DNA from: Caryophanales bacterium UBA2753
GTDB taxonomy: Bacteria; Bacillota_I; Bacilli_A; RFN20; CAG-826
Reading direction: 5' to 3'
Assembly (NCBI GenBank): GCA_002353275.1
Contig: DEJH01000038.1
Coordinates: forward strand, 1-5,796
Length of the DNA: 5,796 nucleotides
Shown: in pieces, positions 1-5,719 of the stretch
Position numbering within the stretch: the first letter of the stretch is position 1
Layout of the letters: each line of letters begins with the position of its first letter
Notes under the pieces: model-generated
What the model was told of the DNA's origin: nothing
Database searches by the model: none
The model's input: the letters and a program-made list of their open reading frames with translations, nothing else
Made by a program: the position numbers and the translations under genes

Positions 1-478
1 CTTCATCTAAATATCTTAATAAATGGTTATAGCAAGCTGTCTTATCTCCAAAAAGAAAATATTTTGCTCTTGAGATTTTACGAATCTCTCCGATAAGGTA
101 AGATAATTGTGGGGACGAAGTAAATGGATGAGTTGCTACATATTTAGCAATTAACATCGCATCTAGATTATCCGTTTTAGCCAAGTTAACTGCTTCAGAA
201 TCGCGAAATCTTGCAATTAAATTTGGGTTATAAATCTGGACCTGATATCCATTAGAGATTAAGCATCTCACTAGACAATTCATATAATGTCCGGTTGCTT
301 CCATCCCTATTTTTATTTGCTCTTTTTGGCCGAGCAGGCCTAATTCATTTAAGAGTGAACTAAACCCTTCCCGAGAATTAGAAATATCGAAGCTTTTCTT
401 TCTAATTTCTCCATTTCGATCAATGATAGCAACAGTGTGTTTAAACTTACTAACATCGATTCCAACATAAAAGTCCAT
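1..478 (-). CDS. IS110-family DEDD transposase (bridge-RNA-guided recombinase), N-terminal part
   Basis: Translation from the ATG at 478 down to position 2 gives 159 uninterrupted residues, and the rest lies off the window. These residues are the RuvC-like DEDD domain of IS110 transposases: GIDVSK with D8, GMEATGHY with E60, and KTDNLDA with D103 and D106. That order and spacing match the catalytic tetrad of the family, so the visible part looks intact. Family proteins are roughly 300-400 residues and carry a second C-terminal domain with a catalytic serine, which cannot be seen here. The enzyme cuts and rejoins DNA with an RNA encoded in the element's own non-coding end. The start is fixed by a strong AGGAGGT site a few bases upstream and by the GID motif falling just after it. 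Whether the full gene is functional cannot be judged. Confidence 0.95.
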   Translation of the reverse strand, partial: MDFYVGIDVSKFKHTVAIIDRNGEIRKKSFDISNSREGFSSLLNELGLLGQKEQIKIGMEATGHYMNCLVRCLISNGYQVQIYNPNLIARFRDSEAVNLAKTDNLDAMLIAKYVATHPFTSSPQLSYLIGEIRKISRAKYFLFGDKTACYNHLLRYLDE

Positions 479-481
479 AAG

Positions 482-488
482 ACCTCCT
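482..488 (-). promoter_or_regulatory. Shine-Dalgarno site of the transposase
   Basis: The minus strand reads AGGAGGT three bases before the ATG at 478. It is a near-perfect anti-16S match and the strongest ribosome binding site in the window, which fixes the transposase start. Confidence 0.85.
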
Positions 489-529
489 TTTCTAGCCGTA
501 TTAACCATATCAGCTTATCTTTTCGAATC

Positions 530-536
530 ATCTGTT
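530..536 (-). repeat. putative right donor guide; complementary to the left end at 719-725
   Basis: The minus strand reads AACAGAT on the 3' side of the internal loop of hairpin two. It is the exact complement of ATCTGTT at 725-719, the first bases inside the element. A right donor guide is expected to pair with just this segment. Part of the match (534-536) also sits in the neighbouring stem, and seven bases alone is a weak match. Its value comes from lying in the predicted loop and from agreeing with the target-guide match on the boundary. Confidence 0.55.
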
Positions 537-621
537 AATGGAACGTCAAAGCGTTAATCAACCTATTAGCGATTAAAAGAAAAGCCGTATGCCTGAGTAT
601 GGAGTATGACAGTCAAAGCTG

Positions 622-632
622 TATAAATACTA
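622..632 (-). repeat. putative left target guide; copy of the flanking sequence at 725-735
   Basis: The minus strand reads TAGTATTTATA on the 5' side of the internal loop of hairpin one, just before the apical stem. The same 11 bases in the same orientation occur at 735-725, immediately outside the element. This is what a left target guide should look like after insertion, because it pairs with the opposite DNA strand and so copies the target's top strand. The last bases overlap the ACAG stem, so the working guide may be slightly shorter than the match. Confidence 0.65.
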
Positions 633-700
633 AGCAGGATAACGGCATATATTGATTATACTTGTTAGATAAAAAGAGAAATCTAACCAAGTACATGGCT

Positions 701-706
701 AGATTA
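701..706 (-). promoter_or_regulatory. possible -10 box of the bridge RNA, -35 box split by the element end
   Basis: The minus strand reads TAATCT, about 7 bases before the predicted RNA start near 694. With a 17-base spacer the -35 hexamer would fall at 729-724, across the inferred element boundary. In IS110 elements a full promoter is known to form when right and left ends join in the excised circle, so half a promoter here fits. A better TATAAT at 660-655 exists, but starting there would lose the 5' stem-loop. Confidence 0.35.
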
Positions 707-724
707 CATTATTTGTAAAACAGA

Positions 725-735
725 TATAAATACTA
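725..735 (+). other. putative left half of the IS110 insertion target
   Basis: The plus strand reads TATAAATACTA and is repeated at 622-632 inside the bridge RNA region. It partly overlaps a perfect 12-bp palindrome, ATACTATAGTAT (730-741). The core dinucleotide should lie where the two guide matches meet, around 723-727, but cannot be fixed without the right end. Confidence 0.55.
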
Positions 736-746
736 TAGTATTAATT

Positions 747-754
747 AAGGGAAG
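747..754 (+). promoter_or_regulatory. weak ribosome binding site of the small membrane protein gene
   Basis: AAGGGAAG directly precedes the ATG at 755. The purine-rich stretch fits a Shine-Dalgarno site but sits very close to the start. An in-frame TAA at 746-748 rules out any earlier start. Confidence 0.45.
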
Positions 755-1300
755 ATGGAAAAGAAACTAATTAAGGAAAGTGAAAAGAAAAGGGATCACA
801 AGATTTGGTTCATTCTTTTAAGTGGATTATCTCTCCTTTTAGTGGTGGCCGCTATTTTGCTCGCGGTCCTTATTCCTTTAATAAATAAACTTCCTAAAAC
901 TAGGACCGCTAAATACGAATTACTCCCTACTTTATTAGAAGATACCTCTAAATATACTTATTCTGATCATTTATTAAGTATCAACGATGAAAAAGTATCA
1001 GTTAAGATTGATACCCCTAACTCTTCTAGTGGAATCGGTGCCCCTTTATATAAATTCTTATATTCTCAAACTAGTGGTGAATCTTCTGAAATCAATATTT
1101 CATTTATAGTCAGTGAGACTAACATTAAAAAACTCACATTAGAAATATATCTTTCCGATAATATGGGTGAAAATATTACTAAATTAAGTGAAGAACAATA
1201 CACAACAACAATAGTAGAAAATATTTATGTCACGAATGTGAAATATGGTAGTGATATCTATCTCCATCACGTGATTTTCTCATATGACTATCTTGCTTAG
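755..1300 (+). CDS. small signal-anchored membrane protein of unknown function
   Basis: 181 residues, family not recognised. Residues 1-16 are rich in lysine, residues 17-43 form one long hydrophobic segment, and residues 44-181 are a polar domain without cysteine. By the positive-inside rule the N-terminus is cytoplasmic and the C-terminal domain is outside. No signal-peptidase site or lipobox is evident, so it probably stays anchored. Its 3' end overlaps the SNF2-like gene by 17 bases, which implies one transcript and translational coupling; the two may work together at the membrane. The candidate IS110 end lies only about 30 bases upstream, so the gene has probably lost its original upstream promoter region. 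Possible -10-like sequences occur at 725-739 (TATAAA, TATAGT), but I see no convincing -35 partner. Confidence 0.8.
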   Translation: MEKKLIKESEKKRDHKIWFILLSGLSLLLVVAAILLAVLIPLINKLPKTRTAKYELLPTLLEDTSKYTYSDHLLSINDEKVSVKIDTPNSSSGIGAPLYKFLYSQTSGESSEINISFIVSETNIKKLTLEIYLSDNMGENITKLSEEQYTTTIVENIYVTNVKYGSDIYLHHVIFSYDYLA

Positions 1301-3548
1301 TGAAACCGCTAAAAACATTATCATTATCGCAGTCACTGTCTTTTTTGTGATTCTTGCTATTTTCTTTTTGTATTTAATGTTTAGGACAATCTTCTCTCGT
1401 AATAGACGAAGTCCAAAAAGTAGCAAAATCAAATTAGATAACAAGAAAATTGATGAATCTCATTTAAGAAATTCTCCTCTTATTAAAGAAGAAAAAATTA
1501 CTAATCAAAACATCAAAGAAATCTCAAATAGATATAATGAAGCCTTCTCTTCTATTGATTCAGTTTTAGATTTCGCTAAAAAAGAAGAAGAGACGATTAG
1601 AGACATCTCCTCTAATATTGTTAATGAAAAAACATTAGAGGCTCTTAAAGAAATTCCAATAGAAGAACTTAATAAAGATAAGATTGGAATTAGAGTTAAA
1701 CCTTTAAGAAATAAAGGAATCAAAACGATATATGACGCTTATATTTTGAAGAATAAAGACTTTTCTCGTATAAGCGGGATTTCATATGACAATTCAAAAT
1801 TAATCAATAAGAAGTTAGATCAAATTGTTTCAAGAACTAAAGAAGGAGTGAAAGTCACATTAAATGCGGATAGTAAAAAGAAGAGTGATTTAGAACTCAT
1901 CAAACATCTTGATATCTATAACTCGTCATTAGAAGCGATTAATAAGGCTAAGGAATTAAGTGAGAGAAGAAAAGAAATTGATAACTTAATAAAAAATAGT
2001 AAAAAAGATCCTGATTCACTTAATAAGCTCATTGATACCTATAATAATGACTTCACAAAAATTAATAGTGATATCATTTCTCCAATCAATAAAAACAAGA
2101 AAAAGAATTATATTGATAGCAAAGAAGATTTTAAAAAGGAAAGCGCAAAATACGGGGTTTCTTTGGGGAATATTAATAAAAATAATAAATCTGAGAAATC
2201 TTCTTTAACCCCACAAATAGCAAAACTCGTCGCCTCTCAAGAATTAGATCTTAAAGGATTTAAATTAACGCTTAGAGATTATCAAAGTTGGGGAGCGAAA
2301 TTCTTAATCAAACAAAGAAAAACCATCTTAGGAGATGAGATGGGTTTAGGTAAAACTGTTCAAGCGATTGCTTCTTTAACTCATTTAAGAAATAAAGGAG
2401 AAAGATATTTCATGGTTATCTCTCCTTTAAGTGTTCTCACTAACTGGAGTAGAGAAATTGAGAAATTCTCTGATCTATCTTTTATTAAGATATATGGAAA
2501 TGATAAACAAGAGTCATTCTCTTATTGGCTTAATAATGGAGGAGTCGCTCTTACTACATATGAAACCTTATCTTCTTTAAATAAACCTAACGATCTCAAA
2601 ATCGATATGTTAATCGTTGATGAAGCTCATATGGTGAAAAATAAAAACGCCGCGAGAAGCCAAAAGACTAAAGAATATGTCGACTGTTCTAACCGCATTT
2701 GCTATATGACAGGAACTGTTATTGAAAATAATTTAGGAGAGATGATTAAGTTAATTGAAGATCTTAATCCTAATCTCGCTCATGAATTAAATAGTCAAAA
2801 AGTCTATTTCAATGATGAGATATTTAAGAAACTTGTCGCTCCAATTTATTTTAGAAGAAAAAGAGAAGATGTCTTAACTGAATTACCAGAGAAGATTGAA
2901 AATGAGGAGTGGTGTGATCTCTCCTTAAAAGAAGCAAAAACCTATAAAGAAAACGTCTTAAATCATAAATTTGCCCAAGCGAGAAGAGTCTCTTTTGATG
3001 TACCTCTATCTGAAAGTAGCAAGATGGCTCGCTTAATGGAAATCATTGATATGGCGAAATTAGAAGACAGGAAAGTGTTAGTCTTTTCATTTTTCTTAGA
3101 TACGATCTTTTCTCTTAAAGAATATTTAGGAGATAGAGCTCTTCCTCCAATATATGGAGAAATTCCAACTGAAAAAAGACAAGCGATTATTGATGAATTT
3201 AATAACTCCACAGGAGGAACAGTATTACTTACTCAAATCGTTTCAGGCGGAACTGGATTAAATATTCAATCAGCTTCAGTAGTGGTCATCACTGAACCTC
3301 AATTTAAACCATCAATTGAAAATCAAGCAATCTCTAGAGCATATCGTATGGGTCAAGCTCGTAATGTTTTAGTCTATCGTTTGTTAGCCACTAATACGGT
3401 AGATGAAAGAATCACTCAAATATTAAAGAATAAGCAGAATGAATTTAATGCTTATGCGGATGAATCTGTAAGTGCTTCTTCAACATTTGAAGTTAATCAA
3501 ACCTCAATCTTTGAAGAAGAAGTTAAGAAGTTATCTAGTGAAGATTAA
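1284..3548 (+). CDS. membrane-anchored SNF2-family DEAH ATPase/helicase-like protein
   Basis: 754 residues. A transmembrane helix at 11-33 is followed by a basic stretch (RNRR, 39-42), which predicts N-out, C-in topology with the motor in the cytoplasm. A lysine-rich, largely helical linker runs to about 310. Within it, 119-185 looks like paired helix-hairpin-helix DNA-binding motifs (IPIEELN... GIRVKPLRNKGI, ISGISYDNSKLI). The SNF2 core is complete: Q-motif region LRDYQSWGAKFL (330-341), Walker A GDEMGLGKT (350-358), DEAH (446-449), TGTVIENN (476-483), motif V SGGTGLNIQSA (654-664) and motif VI QAISRAYRMGQAR (681-693). Such enzymes use ATP to move along double-stranded DNA and remodel DNA-protein complexes. 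A membrane anchor is unusual for the family. The ATG at 1284 lacks a clear Shine-Dalgarno site, so coupling to the overlapping upstream gene is likely. Its role is unknown. Confidence 0.9.
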   Translation: MTILLSETAKNIIIIAVTVFFVILAIFFLYLMFRTIFSRNRRSPKSSKIKLDNKKIDESHLRNSPLIKEEKITNQNIKEISNRYNEAFSSIDSVLDFAKKEEETIRDISSNIVNEKTLEALKEIPIEELNKDKIGIRVKPLRNKGIKTIYDAYILKNKDFSRISGISYDNSKLINKKLDQIVSRTKEGVKVTLNADSKKKSDLELIKHLDIYNSSLEAINKAKELSERRKEIDNLIKNSKKDPDSLNKLIDTYNNDFTKINSDIISPINKNKKKNYIDSKEDFKKESAKYGVSLGNINKNNKSEKSSLTPQIAKLVASQELDLKGFKLTLRDYQSWGAKFLIKQRKTILGDEMGLGKTVQAIASLTHLRNKGERYFMVISPLSVLTNWSREIEKFSDLSFIKIYGNDKQESFSYWLNNGGVALTTYETLSSLNKPNDLKIDMLIVDEAHMVKNKNAARSQKTKEYVDCSNRICYMTGTVIENNLGEMIKLIEDLNPNLAHELNSQKVYFNDEIFKKLVAPIYFRRKREDVLTELPEKIENEEWCDLSLKEAKTYKENVLNHKFAQARRVSFDVPLSESSKMARLMEIIDMAKLEDRKVLVFSFFLDTIFSLKEYLGDRALPPIYGEIPTEKRQAIIDEFNNSTGGTVLLTQIVSGGTGLNIQSASVVVITEPQFKPSIENQAISRAYRMGQARNVLVYRLLATNTVDERITQILKNKQNEFNAYADESVSASSTFEVNQTSIFEEEVKKLSSED

Positions 3549-5217
3549 CTAAATAATCCTCGATGTTGAGATAAGTTACTTCTCCTTCATCTTTGTCGCC
3601 ACGATATAATACGTATTTGTGTTCTATTGGATAATATTTCTTTTCAAATATTGCCACTAACTGTTGATTGACTAAATGCTTGAATTGTTCAGCGTACATT
3701 GAATCAGTATATTTGATTTCGTATATATCAGATGTTTGTTTTTCATTATTTAAGACCACCATATCAAACTCACCATCAGTGGCAAAGTTCATTTTAAATG
3801 TGTCTTTGTGATATAAAGAGGTTTCGTAAATAATGATTTCTTCAATCATTCTTCCTTTGATATCACTTAGGAATTTTTCTTTTAAAGCGTTTTGCACTTT
3901 TAAATCATATTGTTTAAGTTTAGGATCGTCTAACAAGATTTCGATTAATGTTTTAGCTTGGGAATATCTAAGACCAGGTTGAGTGAAAATCATCTTTTTA
4001 ATCTCATTATAAGATGGGTAAATAACTTCTTTAATTGAAGCAAGAACATCTAGTTCATATAAATAATGTTCGAGTTCTAAAAGGACATTACTATCAATCT
4101 TGTGCGTTTGTTTTTTCTTATTGATGATGTTTAATGCATCCATTAAATCTTTGAGTAACTTTTCTTCGTTGACCCCTTTAAGCACATCGCCAAATTGTTG
4201 ATAGTTTCTAGGAGAAGATAAAAGTTTCTTTAATGAACCATAGTCATGAGATTTGAAATCTTGTTCAATAACAGAAATTGCAAATCTATGGTTATTATCT
4301 TCAATGATTCGATTAATCACATTTTCTAACTCATTCTTTTCATATAAGTCATATAGGTGAAAGAAATATTTTCCGTTATCGACATTTTTAAGAGAATGAA
4401 TGATGTTATGAATAATTGATGAATCAACATATTCATTAACATATCCATCTTCGGTTTTAATGGTTTTGTTGTAGTCGATACCTTCAAGAGACATCGTGCC
4501 ACCATATTCGATGAATTGATCGATGGAATTCACTCCAAGGGTCACCGCAAATTCTTTGTAAGAGATGTATGTTGTGTGAATAAGCTTATACCTGTCATAT
4601 AACTCATTATGAATAGAGATAGAAAAGCCTAAAGAATCAGTACCGGAAAGGATGATTTTGGCTTTTAAACCATAGATATCAGAAAGAGTGCTAGATAAAG
4701 AAACAAAATCTTCTAAAAGAGTTACTTCATCAATGTAGATGTATGAGAACCCATTATTAGTGAGATATTTTAAATCATCGAATAAATCGTATATGGTGTC
4801 ACCTTTGTTACATTTGATATATGCAGCTTTTGAGAACTCCTTGATAGAAAGGCTATTGATTGATTGAAACATCAAAGTAGTTTTACCGGTTCTTCTAAGC
4901 CCGTAAAGAATTAAAACCTTACCAACATAATTGTTTGTGAGGAAATCTTCTATATCCGCAAAACAGAATCTCTTCTTGAAAGATCGATATGGGTTACTTA
5001 ATTGAAATAAAGATTCTCCATATGAAACATCTAATTTGAATTCATGAGATAAGAACTCATCAATATTGTCACCAGAAAAGTAGATTTTGAATCCAATTGA
5101 GTAAGCGTCTTTTTCAGTTAGGATTTCATTTCTCTGTTTACCATCTTCAAGGTACTTGTGATAATAATATTTTTTGTTAGAGACCGTTCTTTTAATGATT
5201 GTTCCTTTGGTTTTCAT
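3535..5217 (-). CDS. AAA-type ATPase with C-terminal PD-(D/E)XK nuclease-like domain
   Basis: 560 residues from the ATG at 5217. The reading frame extends to a GTG at 5229, but AGGA at 5226-5223 is correctly spaced for the ATG and would lie inside the gene if GTG were used. An N-terminal segment rich in Tyr and Lys precedes the ATPase. Walker A is GLRRTGKTT (about 106-114), Walker B ends YIYIDE (about 159-164), and the sensor-like strand is ILSGTD (about 189-194). These fit the AAA_14 type of ATPase often found with a DUF4143-like C-terminus. Near the end, EEIIIYE, GEFDMVV and IYEIKY (about 498-503) give the E...D...ExK pattern of the PD-(D/E)XK nuclease fold. The family is common in bacteria and poorly understood; substrate and role are unknown. 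It converges on the SNF2 gene with a 14-base overlap. Upstream direct repeats and a palindrome suggest regulation. Confidence 0.88.
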   Translation of the reverse strand: MKTKGTIIKRTVSNKKYYYHKYLEDGKQRNEILTEKDAYSIGFKIYFSGDNIDEFLSHEFKLDVSYGESLFQLSNPYRSFKKRFCFADIEDFLTNNYVGKVLILYGLRRTGKTTLMFQSINSLSIKEFSKAAYIKCNKGDTIYDLFDDLKYLTNNGFSYIYIDEVTLLEDFVSLSSTLSDIYGLKAKIILSGTDSLGFSISIHNELYDRYKLIHTTYISYKEFAVTLGVNSIDQFIEYGGTMSLEGIDYNKTIKTEDGYVNEYVDSSIIHNIIHSLKNVDNGKYFFHLYDLYEKNELENVINRIIEDNNHRFAISVIEQDFKSHDYGSLKKLLSSPRNYQQFGDVLKGVNEEKLLKDLMDALNIINKKKQTHKIDSNVLLELEHYLYELDVLASIKEVIYPSYNEIKKMIFTQPGLRYSQAKTLIEILLDDPKLKQYDLKVQNALKEKFLSDIKGRMIEEIIIYETSLYHKDTFKMNFATDGEFDMVVLNNEKQTSDIYEIKYTDSMYAEQFKHLVNQQLVAIFEKKYYPIEHKYVLYRGDKDEGEVTYLNIEDYLVNLH

Positions 5218-5219
5218 AT

Positions 5220-5226
5220 CTTTCCT
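5220..5226 (-). promoter_or_regulatory. Shine-Dalgarno site deciding the ATPase start
   Basis: The minus strand reads AGGAAAG, with its AGGA core five bases before the ATG at 5217. The GTG at 5229 lies upstream of this site and has only AT-rich repeat sequence before it, so ATG is preferred. Confidence 0.7.
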
Positions 5227-5233
5227 CACTTAA

Positions 5234-5268
5234 AATTTACAACAATTTACAACAATTTACAACAATTT
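5234..5268. repeat. three tandem 10-bp direct repeats upstream of the ATPase gene
   Basis: AATTTACAAC occurs three times without gaps (5234-5243, 5244-5253, 5254-5263), followed by a partial fourth unit AATTT. Ten base pairs is about one helical turn, so the copies present the same face of DNA. They lie just before the Shine-Dalgarno site of the ATPase gene. They could be operator sites for a cooperatively binding protein, or a slippage-prone repeat in the leader. Confidence 0.85.
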
Positions 5269-5269
5269 T

Positions 5270-5285
5270 ATACAATATATTGTAT
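5270..5285. promoter_or_regulatory. perfect 16-bp palindrome, possible operator
   Basis: ATACAATATATTGTAT is identical on both strands. It adjoins the 10-bp repeats and shares their TTGTA/TACAA element, suggesting one binding system. It overlaps -10-like sequences for the ATPase gene (TATAAA at 5272-5267 and TACAAT at 5284-5279 on the minus strand), as a repressor site would. A palindrome this AT-rich could also arise by chance. Confidence 0.55.
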
Positions 5286-5310
5286 TAGGTAAAATTAATA
5301 AAAATCTCAA
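5279..5310 (-). promoter_or_regulatory. possible promoter of the ATPase gene
   Basis: TTGAGA at 5310-5305 matches five of six bases of the -35 consensus. TACAAT at 5284-5279 is a good -10 box, but the spacer is 20 bases, longer than the usual 17. A 17-base spacer would point to the weaker TAATAC at 5287-5282. It lies after the upstream terminator, so the gene could be transcribed independently. Confidence 0.35.
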
Positions 5311-5315
5311 ACAAA

Positions 5316-5337
5316 AACGCCCATTGGATTGGACGTT
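5316..5337 (-). terminator. intrinsic terminator after the structured RNA
   Basis: On the minus strand AACGTCCA (5337-5330) pairs with TGGGCGTT (5323-5316) across a six-base loop, with all eight pairs formed including one G-U. A T-rich tract follows directly. In plus-strand RNA the same pair becomes a C-A mismatch, which supports minus-strand use. It ends the transcript that contains the tandem-domain RNA, just before the ATPase promoter region. Confidence 0.8.
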
Positions 5338-5446
5338 ATTATTGTCAACCAGGCCAGTGCTTTTCCTGAATCGCTCTGTACCACCTTTAAGGTGCGCCGT
5401 GGTCGTAAACTGAAAAACACATTCAGCATTAGTGCCGTAGTGGCAT

Positions 5447-5459
5447 TACATCTCCACCT
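5447..5459 (-). repeat. conserved 13-base element of domain B (copy at 5639-5651)
   Basis: The minus strand reads AGGTGGAGATGTA, identical to 5651-5639 in domain A. A second shared element is CGTGGTCG on the plus strand at 5398-5405 and 5577-5584, the other strand of helix P2. These are the most conserved parts of the two domains and so the likeliest functional core. Confidence 0.85.
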
Positions 5460-5638
5460 TTGACATGTTTGATACCAGGCAGGACAGCGTCATTAAGGAA
5501 AGCGACTCGTGCGCTAGAGGTCATCTATTTGCCTTCCACCTGCATCCCATGAAGCCACTCTATGGCTAGAGTGCGGCGTGGTCGCACGCTGACGTTACCT
5601 CACCGGTGGCAGCTATTGCCGCTTAGCGGGAAAGGACG

Positions 5639-5651
5639 TACATCTCCACCT
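5639..5651 (-). repeat. conserved 13-base element of domain A (copy at 5447-5459)
   Basis: This is the second perfect copy of AGGTGGAGATGTA, directly inside the closing stem of domain A, in the same place as in domain B. Confidence 0.85.
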
Positions 5652-5664
5652 CTGGTATCTTAAT

Positions 5665-5676
5665 CTTTTCGAAAAG
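5665..5676. repeat. 12-bp palindrome before domain A
   Basis: CTTTTCGAAAAG is a perfect palindrome six bases outside the closing stem of domain A. It might be a protein site or a short hairpin in the 5' leader of the RNA. It is not followed by a T-tract in either direction, so it is not a terminator. Confidence 0.4.
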
Positions 5677-5719
5677 CATCTCAATACTATCTAAGAAAAA
5701 TCGACATTTCAATAACAAA

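Larger units (their letters stand above)
517..694 (-). ncRNA. candidate IS110 bridge RNA
   Basis: About 178 bases between the left end and the transposase fold into three elements on the minus strand. (1) A 5' stem-loop, CTTGGTTAGAT (691-681) with ATCTAACAAG (670-661), one bulge. (2) Hairpin one: GCCGT (646-642) with ACGGC (588-584), CCTG (638-635) with CAGG (595-592), and an apical ACAG/CTGT stem (622-619, 612-609). (3) Hairpin two: TCTTTTAATC (580-571) with GATTCGAAAAGA (529-518), then GTTGAT/ATTAAC (562-557, 539-534) and AACG/CGTT (555-552, 545-542). Both hairpins end in the same CTTTGA loop. A 5' stem-loop followed by a target loop and a donor loop is the known bridge RNA layout, and the length resembles the 177-nt IS621 RNA. 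Internal-loop strands match DNA on each side of the element end, as guides should. Exact ends are inferred. Confidence 0.75.
1..725 (-). mobile_element. IS110-family insertion sequence, left-end portion
   Basis: The element runs in from beyond position 1 and ends at about 722-727. In order on the minus strand it has the left end, a non-coding leader of about 245 bases with a candidate bridge RNA, a strong Shine-Dalgarno site, and the transposase start at 478. A long non-coding region before the transposase is typical of the IS110 group; the IS1111 group carries it after the gene. IS110 elements usually lack terminal inverted repeats, so the boundary was placed from guide matches: TATAAATACTA (725-735, outside) repeats at 622-632, and AACAGAT (719-725, inside) is the reverse complement of 530-536. 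The right end is outside the window. The family is certain; the boundary is inferred to within a few bases. Confidence 0.85.
5343..5659 (-). ncRNA. tandem two-domain structured RNA, family not recognised
   Basis: This stretch has no substantial open reading frame and is clearly richer in GC than the neighbouring genes. It holds two homologous domains on the minus strand. Domain A (5659-5471) is closed by GATACCAG/CTGGTATC; domain B (5465-5343) by TGTCAA/TTGACA. Each opens with AGGTGGAGATGTA, then has helix P2, where GTGG pairs with CCAC and TGTA with TACG in B, or TGTAC with GTGCG in A. Next is hairpin P3: CACTCTA/TAGAGTG in A, CACCT/AGGTG in B. Helix P4 (GCAGG/CCTGC in A, CAGG/CCTG in B) abuts the closing stem. 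Paired bases differ between domains while pairing is kept, which points to selection on structure. A terminator follows six bases later. It could be a tandem aptamer leader of the ATPase gene or a free-standing RNA. I cannot match it to riboswitches, T-boxes, tmRNA or RNase P RNA that I know. Confidence 0.7.

Noticed and set aside
349..531. 60-residue minus-strand reading frame overlapping the transposase
   Set aside because: It is out of frame with the clear IS110 DEDD transposase and covers its start and Shine-Dalgarno site; it is a shadow frame.
655..660. Consensus TATAAT on the minus strand inside the IS110 leader
   Set aside because: It lies between the 5' stem-loop and the first guide hairpin and has no good -35 box at 17 bases. 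A start from it would omit the 5' stem-loop, so it is not preferred as the bridge RNA promoter.
661..691. Hairpin CTTGTTAGAT/ATCTAACCAAG read as a terminator
   Set aside because: No T-tract follows on either strand. Its place just before the guide hairpins fits a bridge RNA 5' stem-loop better.
1505..1723. 72-residue minus-strand reading frame within the SNF2 gene
   Set aside because: It lies antisense to the linker of an intact gene and has no start signals or family features.
2963..3211. 82-residue minus-strand reading frame within the SNF2 gene
   Set aside because: It is antisense to the conserved helicase C-terminal lobe, whose motifs explain the sequence.
5340..5400. T-box leader reading of AAAGGTGGTAC plus the following terminator
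   Set aside because: The stretch resembles the T-box antiterminator motif, but its next bases differ from ACCGCG. It is better explained as the P3 hairpin of a domain repeated in tandem, and the downstream gene is not an aminoacyl-tRNA synthetase or amino acid gene.
5343..5659. The structured region read as a plus-strand RNA
   Set aside because: No T-tract terminator follows it on the plus strand, while the minus strand has TATAAT boxes before it and a complete terminator after it.
5663..5673. ATCTTTTCGAA shared with 517-527 in the IS110 leader
   Set aside because: The 11-base identity lies in AT-rich sequence and the contexts are unrelated: a guide hairpin stem in one case and a palindrome in the other. 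Chance is the simplest explanation.
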